From assembly GCF_030273125.1 (NCBI RefSeq), contig NC_081523.1, positions 2,844,277-2,908,276 on the forward strand: 64,000 bases of DNA, read 5' to 3'. The notes below the pieces were generated by a model, which saw only the letters and a list, made by a program, of their open reading frames with translations, was not told where the DNA came from and did not search any database. This document shows, one piece after another, positions 21,961 through 33,790 of this stretch (the stretch's first letter is position 1; each line of letters starts with the position of its first letter). This DNA is from Centropristis striata (lineage: Eukaryota > Chordata > Actinopteri > Perciformes > Serranidae). The position numbers and the translations under genes are program-made.

Positions 21961-22773
21961 AAAGAAGATGTGCAGAAGTTAGAGAGACGTAGAAATAGTG
22001 ATGAAAAGATGGTCGGATTAATGAATTGTTGCACTATGAACTCTTAAATGCATTTTTTTTTTTAAAAAGTCAACTGAGGTTCAATGTAGACGATTTGATT
22101 TTTTTATCAACAGCTGTAACATGTTTGTGTCTTAGTAAAAAAAATGTTTTTATCCTCTTTATTTCATTCTTTTGTTACTTTAGAAGGCTGACTTTTAGAG
22201 TCACAATCTCAAGCTTTTGAAAGTAGCTTCTCGTTTTTTGGTTCTTTTCCTTTCAAGGCCATGTAGAACTATCTCCAGTTTGTGTTTTTTTAAGACGTCC
22301 TTCTAATAAAAGTGTTGAGTCCTCCAGTCTCCTGTTGCTCCCCGTCAGCTTCCAGGTTTTATGGCTTTAGAAACATCAAACAGGAAGACACAGAGAGGCT
22401 GACAGCTCTCTGAGAGCCTCTCTATGAAGATGTTCTCTGTCAGCGTCTATCTAACGTGTTCTTTGCATTGAGGATCAAAGGACGCCTGCGTCTCTTTTCA
22501 TCGTGAAGGTATTTCTGTCGAGGCGTTACCTCCAGTTTCACCACCACACTGGAACAAATCACACCTGTGGGTCACCTGGAGGCCTGTCTGAATCCTCTCT
22601 CTCTCTTCAGAACCAGAAGTTCCTTTAGTTCATCTGGAGGGTCGACATGAGAAAGTTTAAATTAGAGGATTAGAGGAGAAGAGGGCTGATATTCACACAG
22701 ACATTACTTTAGTTTAATGAGTCTCTGTGTCTCCTCTGTGTACCTTTAGCATCTGTATGCACCAAGATTTCCA
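21961..22773. other. No gene seen; single-copy-looking
   Basis: There are no arrays and no credible coding frames. About 22320-22640 is less AT-rich (CCTCCAGTCTCCTGTTGC) but has no domain or splice pattern. Confidence 0.4.
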
Positions 22774-23302
22774 TTAACCCTTAATAGGACACTCATTGAA
22801 ATACTTGCAAATTCCAAATTTCAACCCAAGAGAATATTGGAGGATATTACATACAGCCAGAATGTGTAAAAAACATACAGACCCGGGGGAGGGGGGTAAT
22901 ATTTTGAGAAAAAAGTTTATGAGATTAAAGTGGCAAATCTACAAGAAAAAAAGGTCGCAAAAGTTGCTTTTTCCCCTACTTTTTTCTCGTAAATCTGCGA
23001 CTTTTTTCGCGCAGATTTGCCACTTTATATCTCTTAAGTCTGTGACTTTTTTTCTTGTAGAATAGCCACTTTAATCTAGAAAATTTGCAACTTTTTTCTC
23101 AAAATATTAAATATCGAAATATTATATTATTATCATACTGATTGGTCAGATGTCATGGTGTCACTGTCTGTGACGTAGTCTGATCTTTGCTGAGTAGCTG
23201 GAAGAAATCCATGTGGTTCTACGACCAAACAGAGACACGGGGACCCAGTTTATATATCCACTGAAGTTACCAAATATAGTTCTTTGCCCGATAAAGGGTT
23301 AA
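22774..23302. mobile_element. TTAA-flanked MITE, copy 3
   Basis: TTAA at 22774-22777 and 23299-23302 brackets CCCTTAATAGGAC and GCCCGATAAAGGG. It is in the opposite orientation to copy 1 and is the cleanest full copy, at 529 bp. Confidence 0.8.
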
Positions 23303-24435
23303 CTCCATTGTAAACCTAATATAAGATGCCAAGATTAAGGGGCTTAAAATAGTGTGAACTAGGGCTGCATCTAACGATTATTTTAATAATCAATTAATCT
23401 GTTTTTTCGATTAGCCGATGAATCGGATAAAATAAGCATTAGTTTCCAACCCTTTATTCCAAAAACAGAACTGAACATTCTTATACTTTGCATTGCAATT
23501 ATTACCATCATTGTAGTAAGTGCAAGTTAAGTTCATTTATACACATTTAAACACAGATTAAGATGACCAAGTGCAATAAAATAACTTGGATGAAATCAAA
23601 AAGTACAACACACACAAATATATTTGTCGACAATAACCGATATGGGACAAAGACCAGAATATAAACATGACAACAGATTGAAAAATGAATGGGTCTTTAG
23701 TCTTGTAGATTATCCCAGCCTGCTTTACTGCTGTTATTAACGAGCTAATGCTAGCTCGTCATGCTTGTCAAGCTGGATAAGGAATAAACAGCAGCAGCAG
23801 AAGAGCTACTGGAGGAACGTTACCTTCCTCACTTTAAAACACAACACACACCTTGGAGGATTTAGGTCTTACTGCCTCCAACATGTCGCAAAGCAACGTT
23901 ACTCCATCTGCTCTTCCCTTCTTTATACTGGCTTGATCGGTGATCAGGGGCAGCTAAGTGAACATCTCTATTTGATCAAATAATCATCTAGTATTATTCT
24001 CAATAACTTTAAATGATTCCTTGACACAGAAAATGTAGATTTTGACACCAAGATTGACCTTCTGAGTGGCTTGGAAGATATATTGGTTCTCATAGACTTT
24101 ATATGGCTGACATCTCCGTCCTGCAAACTTGATGAAGTGGCTCCCATCAAAAATCAAAGGATTGGAGAGCATGTGGGAAAAATGTGGAGCTTTTGTTCGA
24201 CATGTCTTCATTCTTCTCAAATTTTGAAAAGTGGAAAACAACAAGTATTTTTGGGACGTTTTTGTCTTCTAACAAGAGGAAGATGTTTTCAGGGTTGCCC
24301 AAAGGTTAAAGAAACATTTCTGGATTATTACCTTGAACATTGTCTCTGTTTTGTGGTGTGTCTGAGAAGAGAATGTGAGCTGAAGGCTGACCTCTGGCTG
24401 TCCCCCTCCCTCCGTCCTCCAGAGGAAGATTGTAA
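23303..24435. other. No gene seen; hAT-like solo end at 23366
   Basis: TAGGGCTGCATCTAACGATT at 23366 is the familiar hAT-type end (with ATCAATTAATC following), but the partner end is not obvious. A 148-codon frame over 24071-24517 runs into the GA repeat and has no recognisable domain. Confidence 0.45.

Positions 24436-24498
<63 letters not shown>
24436..24498 (+). repeat. (GA)n microsatellite
   Basis: A near-perfect GA tract of about 60 bases. The following 390 bases hold no gene I can support. Confidence 0.95.
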
Positions 24499-24500
<2 letters not shown>

Positions 24501-24895
24501 TAAGAATAAATAAATGACTGTGGCTCTTTGAAGATGTGAGGCTGTTTCATGTGTTCCCACTGAGGCTCACACTCATGTGGACAAAACATCTCCTGATGTC
24601 CCATTTAATCAGAGACGTCTTCCTTCATGTGTCGCTTCTTCACTTTGCTGCAGTTTCAGAACCAACTTCTGTCTCGGAGTCATTCTCAGATTAATCTGCA
24701 GGATTCTGTGTTGGTGTCACGTTTTATGGTGTTTCTGCTGCACTCTCAGTCAAACAGCAGCTGGATCCTAAAGTCAAGGAAGGATCCTCAAACAGCTGGA
24801 TTTGAAGGATTCTACATCATCAACATCCGTCGGAGGACTGTCCCAACGTCCAGGATCATCCAGAGGACAGAGTCCTTCTTTTGTTACCCATAATG

Positions 24896-25333
24896 CAACA
24901 TGGTCTCACAGAAATCCGTGAAATAGCCACGGATTTCGCTACAATGCAAGTTAATGACATATCCCGTGGCTATTGGTTTGTTCCAAGTCACGTGACTTTC
25001 AACGTTTCGGCAGTCAGAACAAAAAACATGGCGGACAGTTCTCTCATTTTTAGTGAAAAAATTAATATTTTTACTTTGTTTCTGCATAAAAATGGATTTT
25101 GATCACATTTCTAGCGAGAAATATATGTTTTATTTTCTAAATATTCACTCAATGAATGTACATAATCACTTTGTGGTGAAGATCTCGCCAGAAAAATATG
25201 ACTGTCATTAACTTGCATTGTAGCGAAATCCGTGTCAGTTTCGCAGAAATTTGAGCGATTCCGTGGCTATTCCACAGATTTTGAGTTAAGCGAAATCTGT
25301 GGCTATTTCACGGATTCCTGTGAGACCATGTTG
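24896..25333. mobile_element. 438-bp palindromic MITE with 8-bp target duplication
   Basis: The ends CAACATGGTCTCACAG and CTGTGAGACCATGTTG are inverted, and the match continues inward (GTGAAATAGCCAC; TGCAAGTTAATGACA). CCATAATG lies on both sides (24888-24895 and 25334-25341), a hAT-length duplication. Non-coding. Confidence 0.85.
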
Positions 25334-25395
25334 CCATAATGCCTTGCACACTCCGATTTACCGGGAGGTTTTAAAAATGGCGAGCGAAGAAACAG

Positions 25396-26071
25396 CACTG
25401 CAAAAAAAAAGAAAAGTTGGGTGAACTCAAAATTTCGTTGGACAATTAAACTAAATATTTTAAGTTTTGTTTTGGAGTTTGCTCAAAATTCAGATTTTTG
25501 TCAAATTAACTGTAAATTGTACTAACTTATAATTTTACATTGTAATAACTTTTAATCCTTACTTCTGCTAACTTCTGCAATGTGCTGAATTGGCACGATT
25601 GTAACGCCGCTATGAAATGTCAGCTAATGTTGCGACCACAATTTTGAGTTAGCATTGATACGCTAATGGCTACTCTTGTAGCTGTAACAAGCAGCGCCGC
25701 TAGCATCAGTTAGCCGCTAGCATCAGTTAGCTGCTAGCATCAGTTAGTCGCTAGCATCAGTTAGCCGCTAGCATCAATTAGCCACTAGCATCAGTTAGCC
25801 TCTAGCTTTCGCTAATGGCCAAATTTCACCACTTTCCCGCATTTCCCAACAAAGAAATAAGAGTTATCAGAACTATTGTCCCTTGTTTTGAACCCCAACT
25901 TAAAGATATAAGTAACAACAACTCACCAACTTGTTTTTGAGCAGACAACTGGCTTCCTTTGTTGTGCTAACTTACATTATTGCCCTAAATATCAGTAATT
26001 TATGTTTCCAAGTTTTACCAAATTAAATCACTGTTTTAGGCCAAAAAATACAAGTTGGCTTTTTTGCAGTG
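25396..26071. mobile_element. CACTGCAAAA element containing a 17-bp minisatellite
   Basis: It opens CACTGCAAAAAAAAAG and closes CTTTTTTGCAGTG, with inverted inner words AAGTTGGGTGA/TCACCAACTTG and an AAGTTGGC end. At 25685-25805 a 17-bp unit (GCCGCTAGCATCAGTTA) is repeated about seven times. Confidence 0.7.
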
Positions 26072-26539
26072 AGCGACGCCGGCGGTGCAATATGAATTTA
26101 AATATATTTATTTTCAGTTTGCACTGAATATTTGTTATCACATAACTTACAAAACTTGTGTTCAAAGTCAAGCAAAACATTATGCATAAACAAATGGCAG
26201 AATATTTAGCTAAAAGATATTAAATTTCAAGGACTGTCGGAAATGTCCAAATTCCAACGATGATGCCTGTTTTTACAGTTTCTTTCTACCATAAACGTTG
26301 TATTTTTGGCGATCTTTTAAAGAAAACATACATTTTAATCGATAGGTTAAAGCAGCGTTGTGCCTTGCAGGCTCATCTGTCGACTTTTAGTCAAACAGCT
26401 GTAAATTTACAAATGCAAACACAAACATGCAGCAATGGATGATAAATGGACAAAACCTTAATAATATATCACTGTGACTCAGATTTGAGTTTTTCTCATT
26501 TAAAGAAGAAGAGTGGGACGACTGGAGTTATTACTGCTG
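26072..26539. other. No gene seen
   Basis: AT-rich single-copy-looking sequence without a credible frame. Confidence 0.4.
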
Positions 26540-27227
26540 TTAACCCTCTGGAGTCCACGAAAGCGCCGGAGCACAACTTCTTCATGAAAATGAAAAATAA
26601 GACACAAAAATGACCAAAAAAGACACAAAAAGACACAAAATGACTAGAAAAAAGACACAAAAATGACCAAAAATGACCAAAAAAGACACAAAAAGACACA
26701 AAATTACTAAAAAAGGACACAAAATGACTAGAAAAAAAGACACAAAAATGACCAAAAAAGGCACAAAAAGACACAAAATGACAAAAAAAAAACACAACAA
26801 TAAACACAAAATGACCAAAAAAAGACACAACAGACACAAAATGACCAAAAAAGAGGCAAAATGACAAAAAAGACACAAAATAACTAAAAAAATACACAAA
26901 ATGACAAAAAAGACACAACAACAAACACAAAATGACCAAAAAGACACAAAAAATACACAAAATGACCAAAAAAGACACAAAATGACTAAAAAAATACACA
27001 AAACGACAAAAAAGACACAACAACAAACACAAAATGACCAAAAAGACACAAAAAATACACAAAATGACCAAAAATACACAAAATGACCAAAAAAGACACA
27101 AAAAGAGGCAAAATGACAAAAAAGACACAAAATAACTAAAAAAAGACACAACATGACCAAAAAAGACAAAAAAGACACAAAAAGGATTTAAAAATGGACA
27201 GAATAGTCCAAGACTCCATAGAGTTAA
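26540..27227 (+). mobile_element. TTAA-flanked element carrying an array (CCCTCTGGAGTC ends)
   Basis: TTAA at 26540-26543 and 27224-27227 encloses CCCTCTGGAGTCC and GACTCCATAGAG, inverted ends. Nearly everything between (26590-27190) is plus-orientation GACACAAAATGACCAAAAA array with AACAACAAACAC variants. The AAGCGCCGGAGCA word after the left end is shared with 6090. Confidence 0.8.
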
Positions 27228-27544
27228 AGGTGGTAATAAGTTCCTGTCTGTCAGAAACAGAATGTTTTATCATTTCATTTAGTCATCACACCTCTGAGTC
27301 ACACAGCAGGAAATAAAACTCTAATAAAGCAGTTTTCTGTTCCTCTCGCCCTCAGAGCTGCTTGTTCTTCACTCGTCATCATTCTCAGCTCATAACATAA
27401 AGAGTTTTTCTGACACTTCAGCCAGTTGTAACTGCAAAAGAAATAATGAGATGAGTGAGACGTCGAGGTGTTGTTGGGAAGTTTCTGTGAGGGAACAAAA
27501 GTTAATTTGGCCTCTTGTGAATCCATTAAAACATGAAGATTTCT
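27228..27544. other. No gene seen
   Basis: A 317-bp single-copy spacer between two array-bearing TTAA elements. Nothing recognisable. Confidence 0.4.
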
Positions 27545-28635
27545 TTAACCCTGTGGAGTCTCTAAAGCTCCAAATAATCCAGACTTGTTGCCTCCATCAG
27601 ACTAGAAAACAAAGCAGCGTGGAGCCCTACTGTACATTTACCTCTAAAGTTCTGGCTGTAAACTCCATGAGGCCAGTTTCAGTTTGATGATGATATACCA
27701 AGTAAAACTGGAGACAAGCTCAAATAGATTTAGTATCAAATGATAGAACTGGATGGAACCCTCTTATATGGTAGATTTGACACCTTTGGTCACATTTGCA
27801 ACATTTAAAATTCTTTATTGAGCATGATAGTGTTTTGAAAGTAAAATAAAAGATTCAAAATCACATTTTGTGTTGGACTAAAGGACTAAAAAAGACACAA
27901 AATAACCAAAACAAGACACAAAATTACAAAAAAAAGACACAAAAAGACCCAAAAAATACACAAAATGACCAAAAAAGGACACAAAATGACTAAAAAAAGA
28001 TACAAAATAACCAAAAAAAGACACAAAATGACCGAAAAGACACAAAATGACACAAAATGACACAAAATGACAAAAAAAGACAAAAAAAGACACAAAAGAC
28101 CAAAAAATGACCAAAAAAGGACACAAAATGACTAAAAAAGATACAAAATAACCAAAAAAAGACACAAGATGACACAAAATGACCAAAAAAGACACAAAAG
28201 ACCAAAAAAGACACAAAATGACCAAAAAAAGACACAAAAAGACCAAGAATATACACAAAATGACCAAAAAAGGACACAAAATGATTAAAAAAGAACACAA
28301 AATGATTAAAAAAGAACACAAAATGACTAAAAAAGATACAAAATAACGACACAAAATGACCAAAAAAGGACACAAAATGACTAAAAAAGATACAAAATAA
28401 CCAAAAAAAGACACAAAATGACCGAAAAAAATACACAAAATGACCAAAAAAGACACAAAAGACCAAAAAAGACACAAAATGACCAAAAAAAGGACACAAA
28501 ATTACTTAAAAAAAACACAAAATAACAAAAAAAAAGACACAAAATGACCAAAAAAGACACAAAATGACCACAAATGACTAAAATGAAGGGCAAAATCAAA
28601 AGTATTCGAAATAGGCTCAGACCCCAGTGGGTTAA
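27545..28635 (+). mobile_element. TTAA-flanked element carrying an array (CCCTGTGGAGTC ends)
   Basis: TTAA at 27545-27548 and 28632-28635 brackets CCCTGTGGAGTC and GACCCCAGTGGG. The module TTTAAAATTCTTTATTGAGC...GGACTAAAGGACT (27805-27890) leads into the 27885-28580 array. The same module leads arrays at 29205, 52300, 53530 (inverted) and 59690. Confidence 0.8.
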
Positions 28636-29069
28636 ACTGCAAAGTGTTTGCATCTAATAGTCGACCTTTGACCCGGTTAACTGAGGGATTCACTGTTTGT
28701 TTCCAGCTTTCTCTAATAGAGTCAAACCAAGGCTGTTCCTGCTCATAATATCAATGTTTTTATACCTTGGCTGCAGCCTGCCTCTCTCCTCACAATATGT
28801 TTTTAGCATTATCCTAAATACCATTCTGTAAACCCATGGAAATGTCTTCAGAAGGGACATCTCGCCTGCTCTCTCTTCTCTTGGATTGTTAATTCTCCTC
28901 CTACAAGTATTCATAAAATATTTCAACCTCGGCCAAGATAAAGAGTCAATAGATCAATAGTTTTCCTACAACACAGAGTGAAGGATGTCAATGCATCTTC
29001 CACGACTGTTTCCTTCTCAAATATTAACCTAAATGTCATTTTTTATTTTATTTTTATGAGTGAAGCATC
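28636..29069. other. No gene seen
   Basis: This has single-copy appearance. A 78-codon minus-strand frame at 28690-28926 resembles retroelement-like low-complexity text only weakly and is not called. Confidence 0.4.
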
Positions 29070-29945
29070 TTAACCCTTTGGAGTCTTGGGCTATTTTGTG
29101 CATTTTTTAAAATACTTTTCATTCTGCCACTTGGGAAAAAAGTGTAATAGTCATATTTAACATAATATATAACATACTTTTTTTTAAAAAAACATACTCA
29201 TTTAAAATTCTTTATTGAGCATGATAGTGTTTTGAAAGTAAAATAAAAGATTCAAAATCACATTTTATGTTGGACTAAAGGACTAAAAAAGACACAAAAT
29301 GACCAAAAAAAGACAAAAAATGGCTAAAAAAAGAAACAAAATGACCAAAAAAAATTACAAAAAATAACTAAAAAAGACACAACAAAAGACACAAAATTAC
29401 CAAAAAAGACACAAAATGACAAAAAAAGACACAAAATGACAAAAAAAGACACAAAATTACCAAAAAAGGACACAAAATGACTAAAAAAGATACAAAATAA
29501 CCAAAAAAAGACACAAAATGACAAAAAAAGACACAAAAAGACACAAAATGACAAAAAAAGACACAAAATGACAAAAAAAGACACAAAATTACCAAAAAAG
29601 GACACAAAATGACTAAAAAAGATACAAAATAACCAAAAAAAAGACACAAAATGACCAAAAAACACCAACCTGATAATTATTTTTTTCACTTTGACCTACT
29701 GGATTAACAATTTGAACCCAAAGGAAACCAAAAAACAACAAACATTAAAATCTGATTTTAAAAAATCATGTTTTTTTTCCCCCCTTTTTGAAACAATAAC
29801 GCTCAATGACTTTTAAATGTTGCAAATGTGTTTACAGGTTGCAAATATAACATATAAGTTCTATATTCTTATACTTAATAAGTCTGACCTTATCTCTGTT
29901 TTACTTTGGTTATCATCATTAAACAAACTGACTCAAGAGGATTAA
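29070..29945 (+). mobile_element. TTAA-flanked element carrying an array (CCCTTTGGAGTC ends)
   Basis: TTAA at 29070-29073 and 29942-29945 brackets CCCTTTGGAGTCTTGGGC and GACTCAAGAGGA. It contains the TTCTTTATTGAGCATGATAG module, then the 29280-29668 array, then CACTTTGACCTACTGGATTA, a tail shared with 13365 and 43930. Confidence 0.75.
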
Positions 29946-30389
29946 AGGTTGGAGAACAAAGTGTTTCCACAAACACATGACAGCATCAGCAGCAGCACCA
30001 GAGCCCTTCAAAATAAAATATATAAAATGTGACAGGGAGGCAGCAGAAGAAACGATAAGAGAACAACAACACCACTGACACGGTCCAGCCTTGAGTCACA
30101 CACACACACACACAGATTATTATAGATGAAGCAGAGAGTGAACTGTCCTTGTTCTCTGATAACTCTGATACACATCATGGGAATGTACAGTTTGTACAGA
30201 TGAATGTGATCAATGTTATATATGAGGCTGTTAGAGCGTCAAAGCTCAGTAGAGCATCGATCAATATGTGATATATAACCAGATAACACACACACACACA
30301 CACACACAGCCTGAAGGCCTCACACTCAAACAATCATAATCTAACTTGTGTTTGTGAGGGTTTAGCCTTAGTGACTGAATTACTGAGAA
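29946..30389. other. No gene seen; two short CA tracts
   Basis: CA tracts lie at 30097-30114 and 30290-30308. The sequence CTCAAACAATCATAATCTAA at 30326-30345 recurs diverged at about 40458, so part of this is repeat-derived. Confidence 0.5.
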
Positions 30390-31510
30390 TTATTAGGGCC
30401 TCGGGGCGATCTCCCCAGCACTGGTCCCATACAGCAATATCTGTAGGGACCAGTGCTGCACTACTGTTATACTGTGGATTTCTTCTTCTTCCTCTTCCGG
30501 ACGCAATTTCGTCCCGCTACTAGTCCTACAACTTGAAGAGTTGCAGGACAAATTATATATCAAAACGTGCGGTTTGATCGGGATCGGTGTGCTATTACTT
30601 TTCTCTACAGCATACGAATTTTCGCGAAAAACTGCCCAAAATTTTGCATTGAAATGAATGGGACGGCCAAAAAAAACTGAGCGAAAAAGAACAATAATTG
30701 GAGATTTTTAAACGCCTACTTCTCCGGCATAATTTCACCTAGAGACTCCATTTAAACTTTAAACAGTAGACACAAGTCTTGTGTATCGGTGTATTAATCC
30801 ACGTTTCGATAGGTCATATAGTTTTTTATCAATCCCTGTTCAATGACCATGATATTTTTGGAGAAATTCTGAGATTATAATGGGTGTGTATTGCACGGAA
30901 TGTTCGTGTCACAGTGTGTGACATCATCGCCAGAGTGTAGAGGGAGAGAAAAAACTGTCAAAAAATAAATTTGAAAACTGCGCTCCAGGCCGCAAATTCC
31001 ACTCTACAGAAATAATTTATACATAGAAACGTAGGAAAATTAGTCTTCTCCCTCACAATCCTCTGGTAAAGCTGTCAGAGTTATAGTTTGGGCGTAGGAC
31101 GCACAGATGCGGCACCACCACCAACAGCCTCATTGGGTCCCATATTAAAAACGCAGGAAGATTTCTGAGCTGTCTGACATTTAACTGTTTTTTTAGATCG
31201 CTCTAACAAAGCTATTTTTTCATTTTTCTTAAAAAAAAAACATATGTAGACGTTCAGGAAGAACTTTGGACGCTCAAAGTGAAGTCGGATCAATGATAGG
31301 TATTATGGTTTTGCCAAAAATGCTTTCTGTTCGAGGCCAGAAATTTCAGTCCAACTCTGGACCTCTGTCCACCGGCTGCTGTCACAGGTGTCAGTTATTT
31401 CTGTTGATTGCCTTTGATCTGATGTGATTACAGTTACAGATACACACACACATGTGCGTAAGCGCTCACACTCCTCACACATGCATACACATGCTTCAAA
31501 CACGCGCACG

Positions 31511-31549
<39 letters not shown>

Positions 31550-31576
31550 AACTTTATGTGATTTTAATTACACAGA

Positions 31577-31630
<54 letters not shown>

Positions 31631-31651
31631 GGTAACTTTATGCGATTTTCG

Positions 31652-31697
<46 letters not shown>

Positions 31698-31715
31698 AAC
31701 TTTATACAATTTTCG

Positions 31716-31757
<42 letters not shown>

Positions 31758-31870
31758 TTTGAGGTTAAAGGGCATAGTTATAAATCTCTGAAGAATCTCA
31801 TCATAGTGTACACACACCGGTAGTAGCCCCCGTGGCCCTTTCAAAATTTCCCCAGAGGAAATTTTCTAGT
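30390..31870 (+). mobile_element. Unclassified ~1.4-kb interspersed element, copy 1
   Basis: About 430 bp (CGTGCGGTTTGATCGGGATC through ATTGCACGGAATGTTCGTG, 30550-30910) match 38755-39115 almost base for base. The closing phrase AATCTCATCATAGTGTACAC (31794) matches 39968. The two copies therefore share both ends with different middles. Copy 1 contains the 31510-31757 CA array. No transposase or reverse transcriptase frame is visible. Confidence 0.7.
31510..31757 (+). repeat. CA minisatellite with GGTAACTTTAT spacers
   Basis: Four CA tracts are separated by three copies of a short spacer (GGTAACTTTATGCGATTTTC and variants) at 31546, 31631 and 31695. Confidence 0.92.
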
Positions 31871-31957
31871 TGTCCTTTCCTATGGTGCAAATAAATAAAT
31901 ACAAATAGAAATGATTGATCATTGAGGGAAGGGAAGAGGCCATTGTGAATGTCAGTG

Positions 31958-31971
31958 GCGCCCCCTGCTGG
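31958..31971 (-). promoter_or_regulatory. CTCF-like core motif
   Basis: On the minus strand this reads CCAGCAGGGGGCGC, a full match to the vertebrate CTCF core. Weaker relatives, CCAGCAGAGGGAG, occur at 32265-32279 and 32655-32668 in the same orientation. Motif only; binding is not shown. Confidence 0.5.
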
Positions 31972-32024
31972 TAGAAACACAACATACATGTGATCTTGTG
32001 ATTGTGTGTCCTCCTGTCATCAAC

Positions 32025-32640
32025 TCTGGTTTTTATTCTAGTGGGACTCTATTTGATTTGGCTCTTGTGTGTTTAGTGTAACAACTTTAGTCATTTTGTG
32101 TCTTTTTTGTTCATTTTGTATCTTTTTTTGGTCATTTTGTGTCATTTGTTGTGTCTTACTTAGCTATTTTGTGTCTTTTTTGGTTATTTTGTGTCTTTGT
32201 AAGTCATTTTGTGTCTTTTTTTTGGTAATTTTGTGTCTTTTTAGTTATTGTCTTATTTTTCAGTGGCTCCCTCTGCTGGTAGGCAGCAGACCTGCAGTCT
32301 TTTTTTTTTCTTTTTTTTTAAGCTATTTTGTGTCTTTTTTGGTTATTTTGTGTCTTTGGAAGTCATTTTTTATTCATTTTGTGTCTTTTTTATTCATTTT
32401 GTGTCTTTTTATATTCATTTTGTGTCTTTTTTTTAAATTCATTTTGTGTTTTTTTTTGGTAATTTTGTGTCTTTTTTTGGTAATTTTGTGTCTTTTTTAA
32501 AATCATTTTGTGTCTTTTTTTGGTAATTTTGTGTCTTTTTTAGTCAATTTGTGTCTTTTTTTGGTCATATTGAATCTTTTTTGGTCATTTTGTGTCTTCT
32601 GTTGTGTCTTTTAGTTATTTTGTGTCTTTTTAGTTATTGT
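32025..32640 (-). repeat. TTTTGTGTC array with TTTAGTGTAACA leader
   Basis: The leader TTTTTATTCTAGTGGGACTC...TGTGTTTAGTGTAACAA enters the array at 32080. The same leader precedes arrays at 33225, 40640 and 44080, and in shortened form at 43725 and 44400. CCCTCTGCTGGTAGGCAGC repeats interrupt the array. Confidence 0.85.
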
Positions 32641-32668
32641 CTTATTTTCCAGTGTCTCCCTCTGCTGG

Positions 32669-33170
32669 CAGGCAGCAGACCTGCAGGACAGACTGCTGAA
32701 ATGTCAGATTGCTGATGTTTGATCTCTGTGGCCTCACTAAGTATCTACTGTTGCACCAGGATGTATGTAATTGGTACATTTAGTCATTAGATTTCACCTT
32801 GAACCTCTTATTGCTCATGGATGTTGTGCAGCAGATTCTGATTTTGGGGCGTTTGACATAATATTCATAAGGTTTTCTGACGTGCATTAGAAATCAGCCC
32901 AACATGTAAATGATGGTTAAATTTGTTACATAAAGCTTCCTCTCAAACAGAAACTCCACAAAAAACTACATTTGCATTGTTTTCTTTTTCAACAACACTT
33001 GGTGCAATCCTTCTAAATGATTAAAACCACCAGCTCTCCTCTGGCTGAACCATTTCTTAAAATATTTAAAATGTGATATTCCAAAGAAAAAAATAAACAT
33101 ATTGCAGTTCTGAAAAAAGAAACAAAGAAAAACCAACATAAATGTGATCTTGTGATTGTGTGTGATCGTG
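32669..33170. other. No gene seen; diverged copy of the 33.8-kb block
   Basis: The stretch 32940-33120 (AACCATTTCTTAAAATATTT and neighbours) is an older copy of the block repeated at 33791 and 34563. Confidence 0.6.
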
Positions 33171-33175
33171 TCATC

Positions 33176-33700
33176 AACTCTGGTTTTTATTCTAGTGGGA
33201 CTCTATTTTATTTGTCATTTTATTTTGGTCATTTTGTTGTGTCTTTTTAAGCTATTATGCCTCTTTTTTTGTGTCATTTTGTCTTTAAAAAAAAAAAAAA
33301 AAGTAATTTTGTGTCTTTTTTTAGTCATTGAGTCTTTTTTTTTTTGTAATTTTGTCTTTTTTTGTCATTTTGTGTCTTTTTTTGGTAATTTTGTGTCTTT
33401 TTAAAGTTATTTTGTGTCTTTTTTGGTCATTTCGATTCATTTGATGTCTTTTTTTAGTAATTTTGTTGTTTTTTTTAGTAATTTTGTTGTCTTTTTTTGG
33501 TAATTTTGTGTCTTCTGTGGGTTTTTTGGTAATTTTGTGTCTTTTTAAAGTAATTTTGTGTCTTTTTTGGTCATTTCGATTCGTTTGATGTTTTTTTTAG
33601 TAATTTTGTTGGTTTTTTTTTTTTAGTAATTTTGTGTCTTTTGGTCATTTTGTCTTGTTTTTTTTGGTCATTTTGTGTCTTTTTTAGTCCTTTAGTCCAA
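33176..33700 (-). repeat. TTTTGTGTC array
   Basis: TTTTGTGTCTTTTTTAGTAA-type units with poly-T and poly-A interruptions, leader at 33176. It ends in TTTAGTCCAAAATAAAATGT, the inverted form of the GGACTAAAGGACT module. Confidence 0.85.
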
Positions 33701-33790
33701 AATAAAATGTGATTTTGAATCTTTTTTTTTGCACCAGGATGTATGCATTGCACCTTGAACCTCTTATTGCTCATGTTTGTTGTGCAGGAG

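Noticed and set aside
24071..24517. 148-codon frame ending in an Arg-Glu run
   Set aside because: The tail is the GA microsatellite and the rest has no domain.
26496..28499. Many long frames reading VILCLFF, FCVFFGHFVSF and similar, resembling membrane proteins
   Set aside because: They are translations of the ~20-bp minisatellite, open in up to three frames at once, and change with unit length. They are not conserved proteins.
28690..28926. 78-codon minus-strand frame as a retroelement fragment
   Set aside because: Too short, with no motif I can name.
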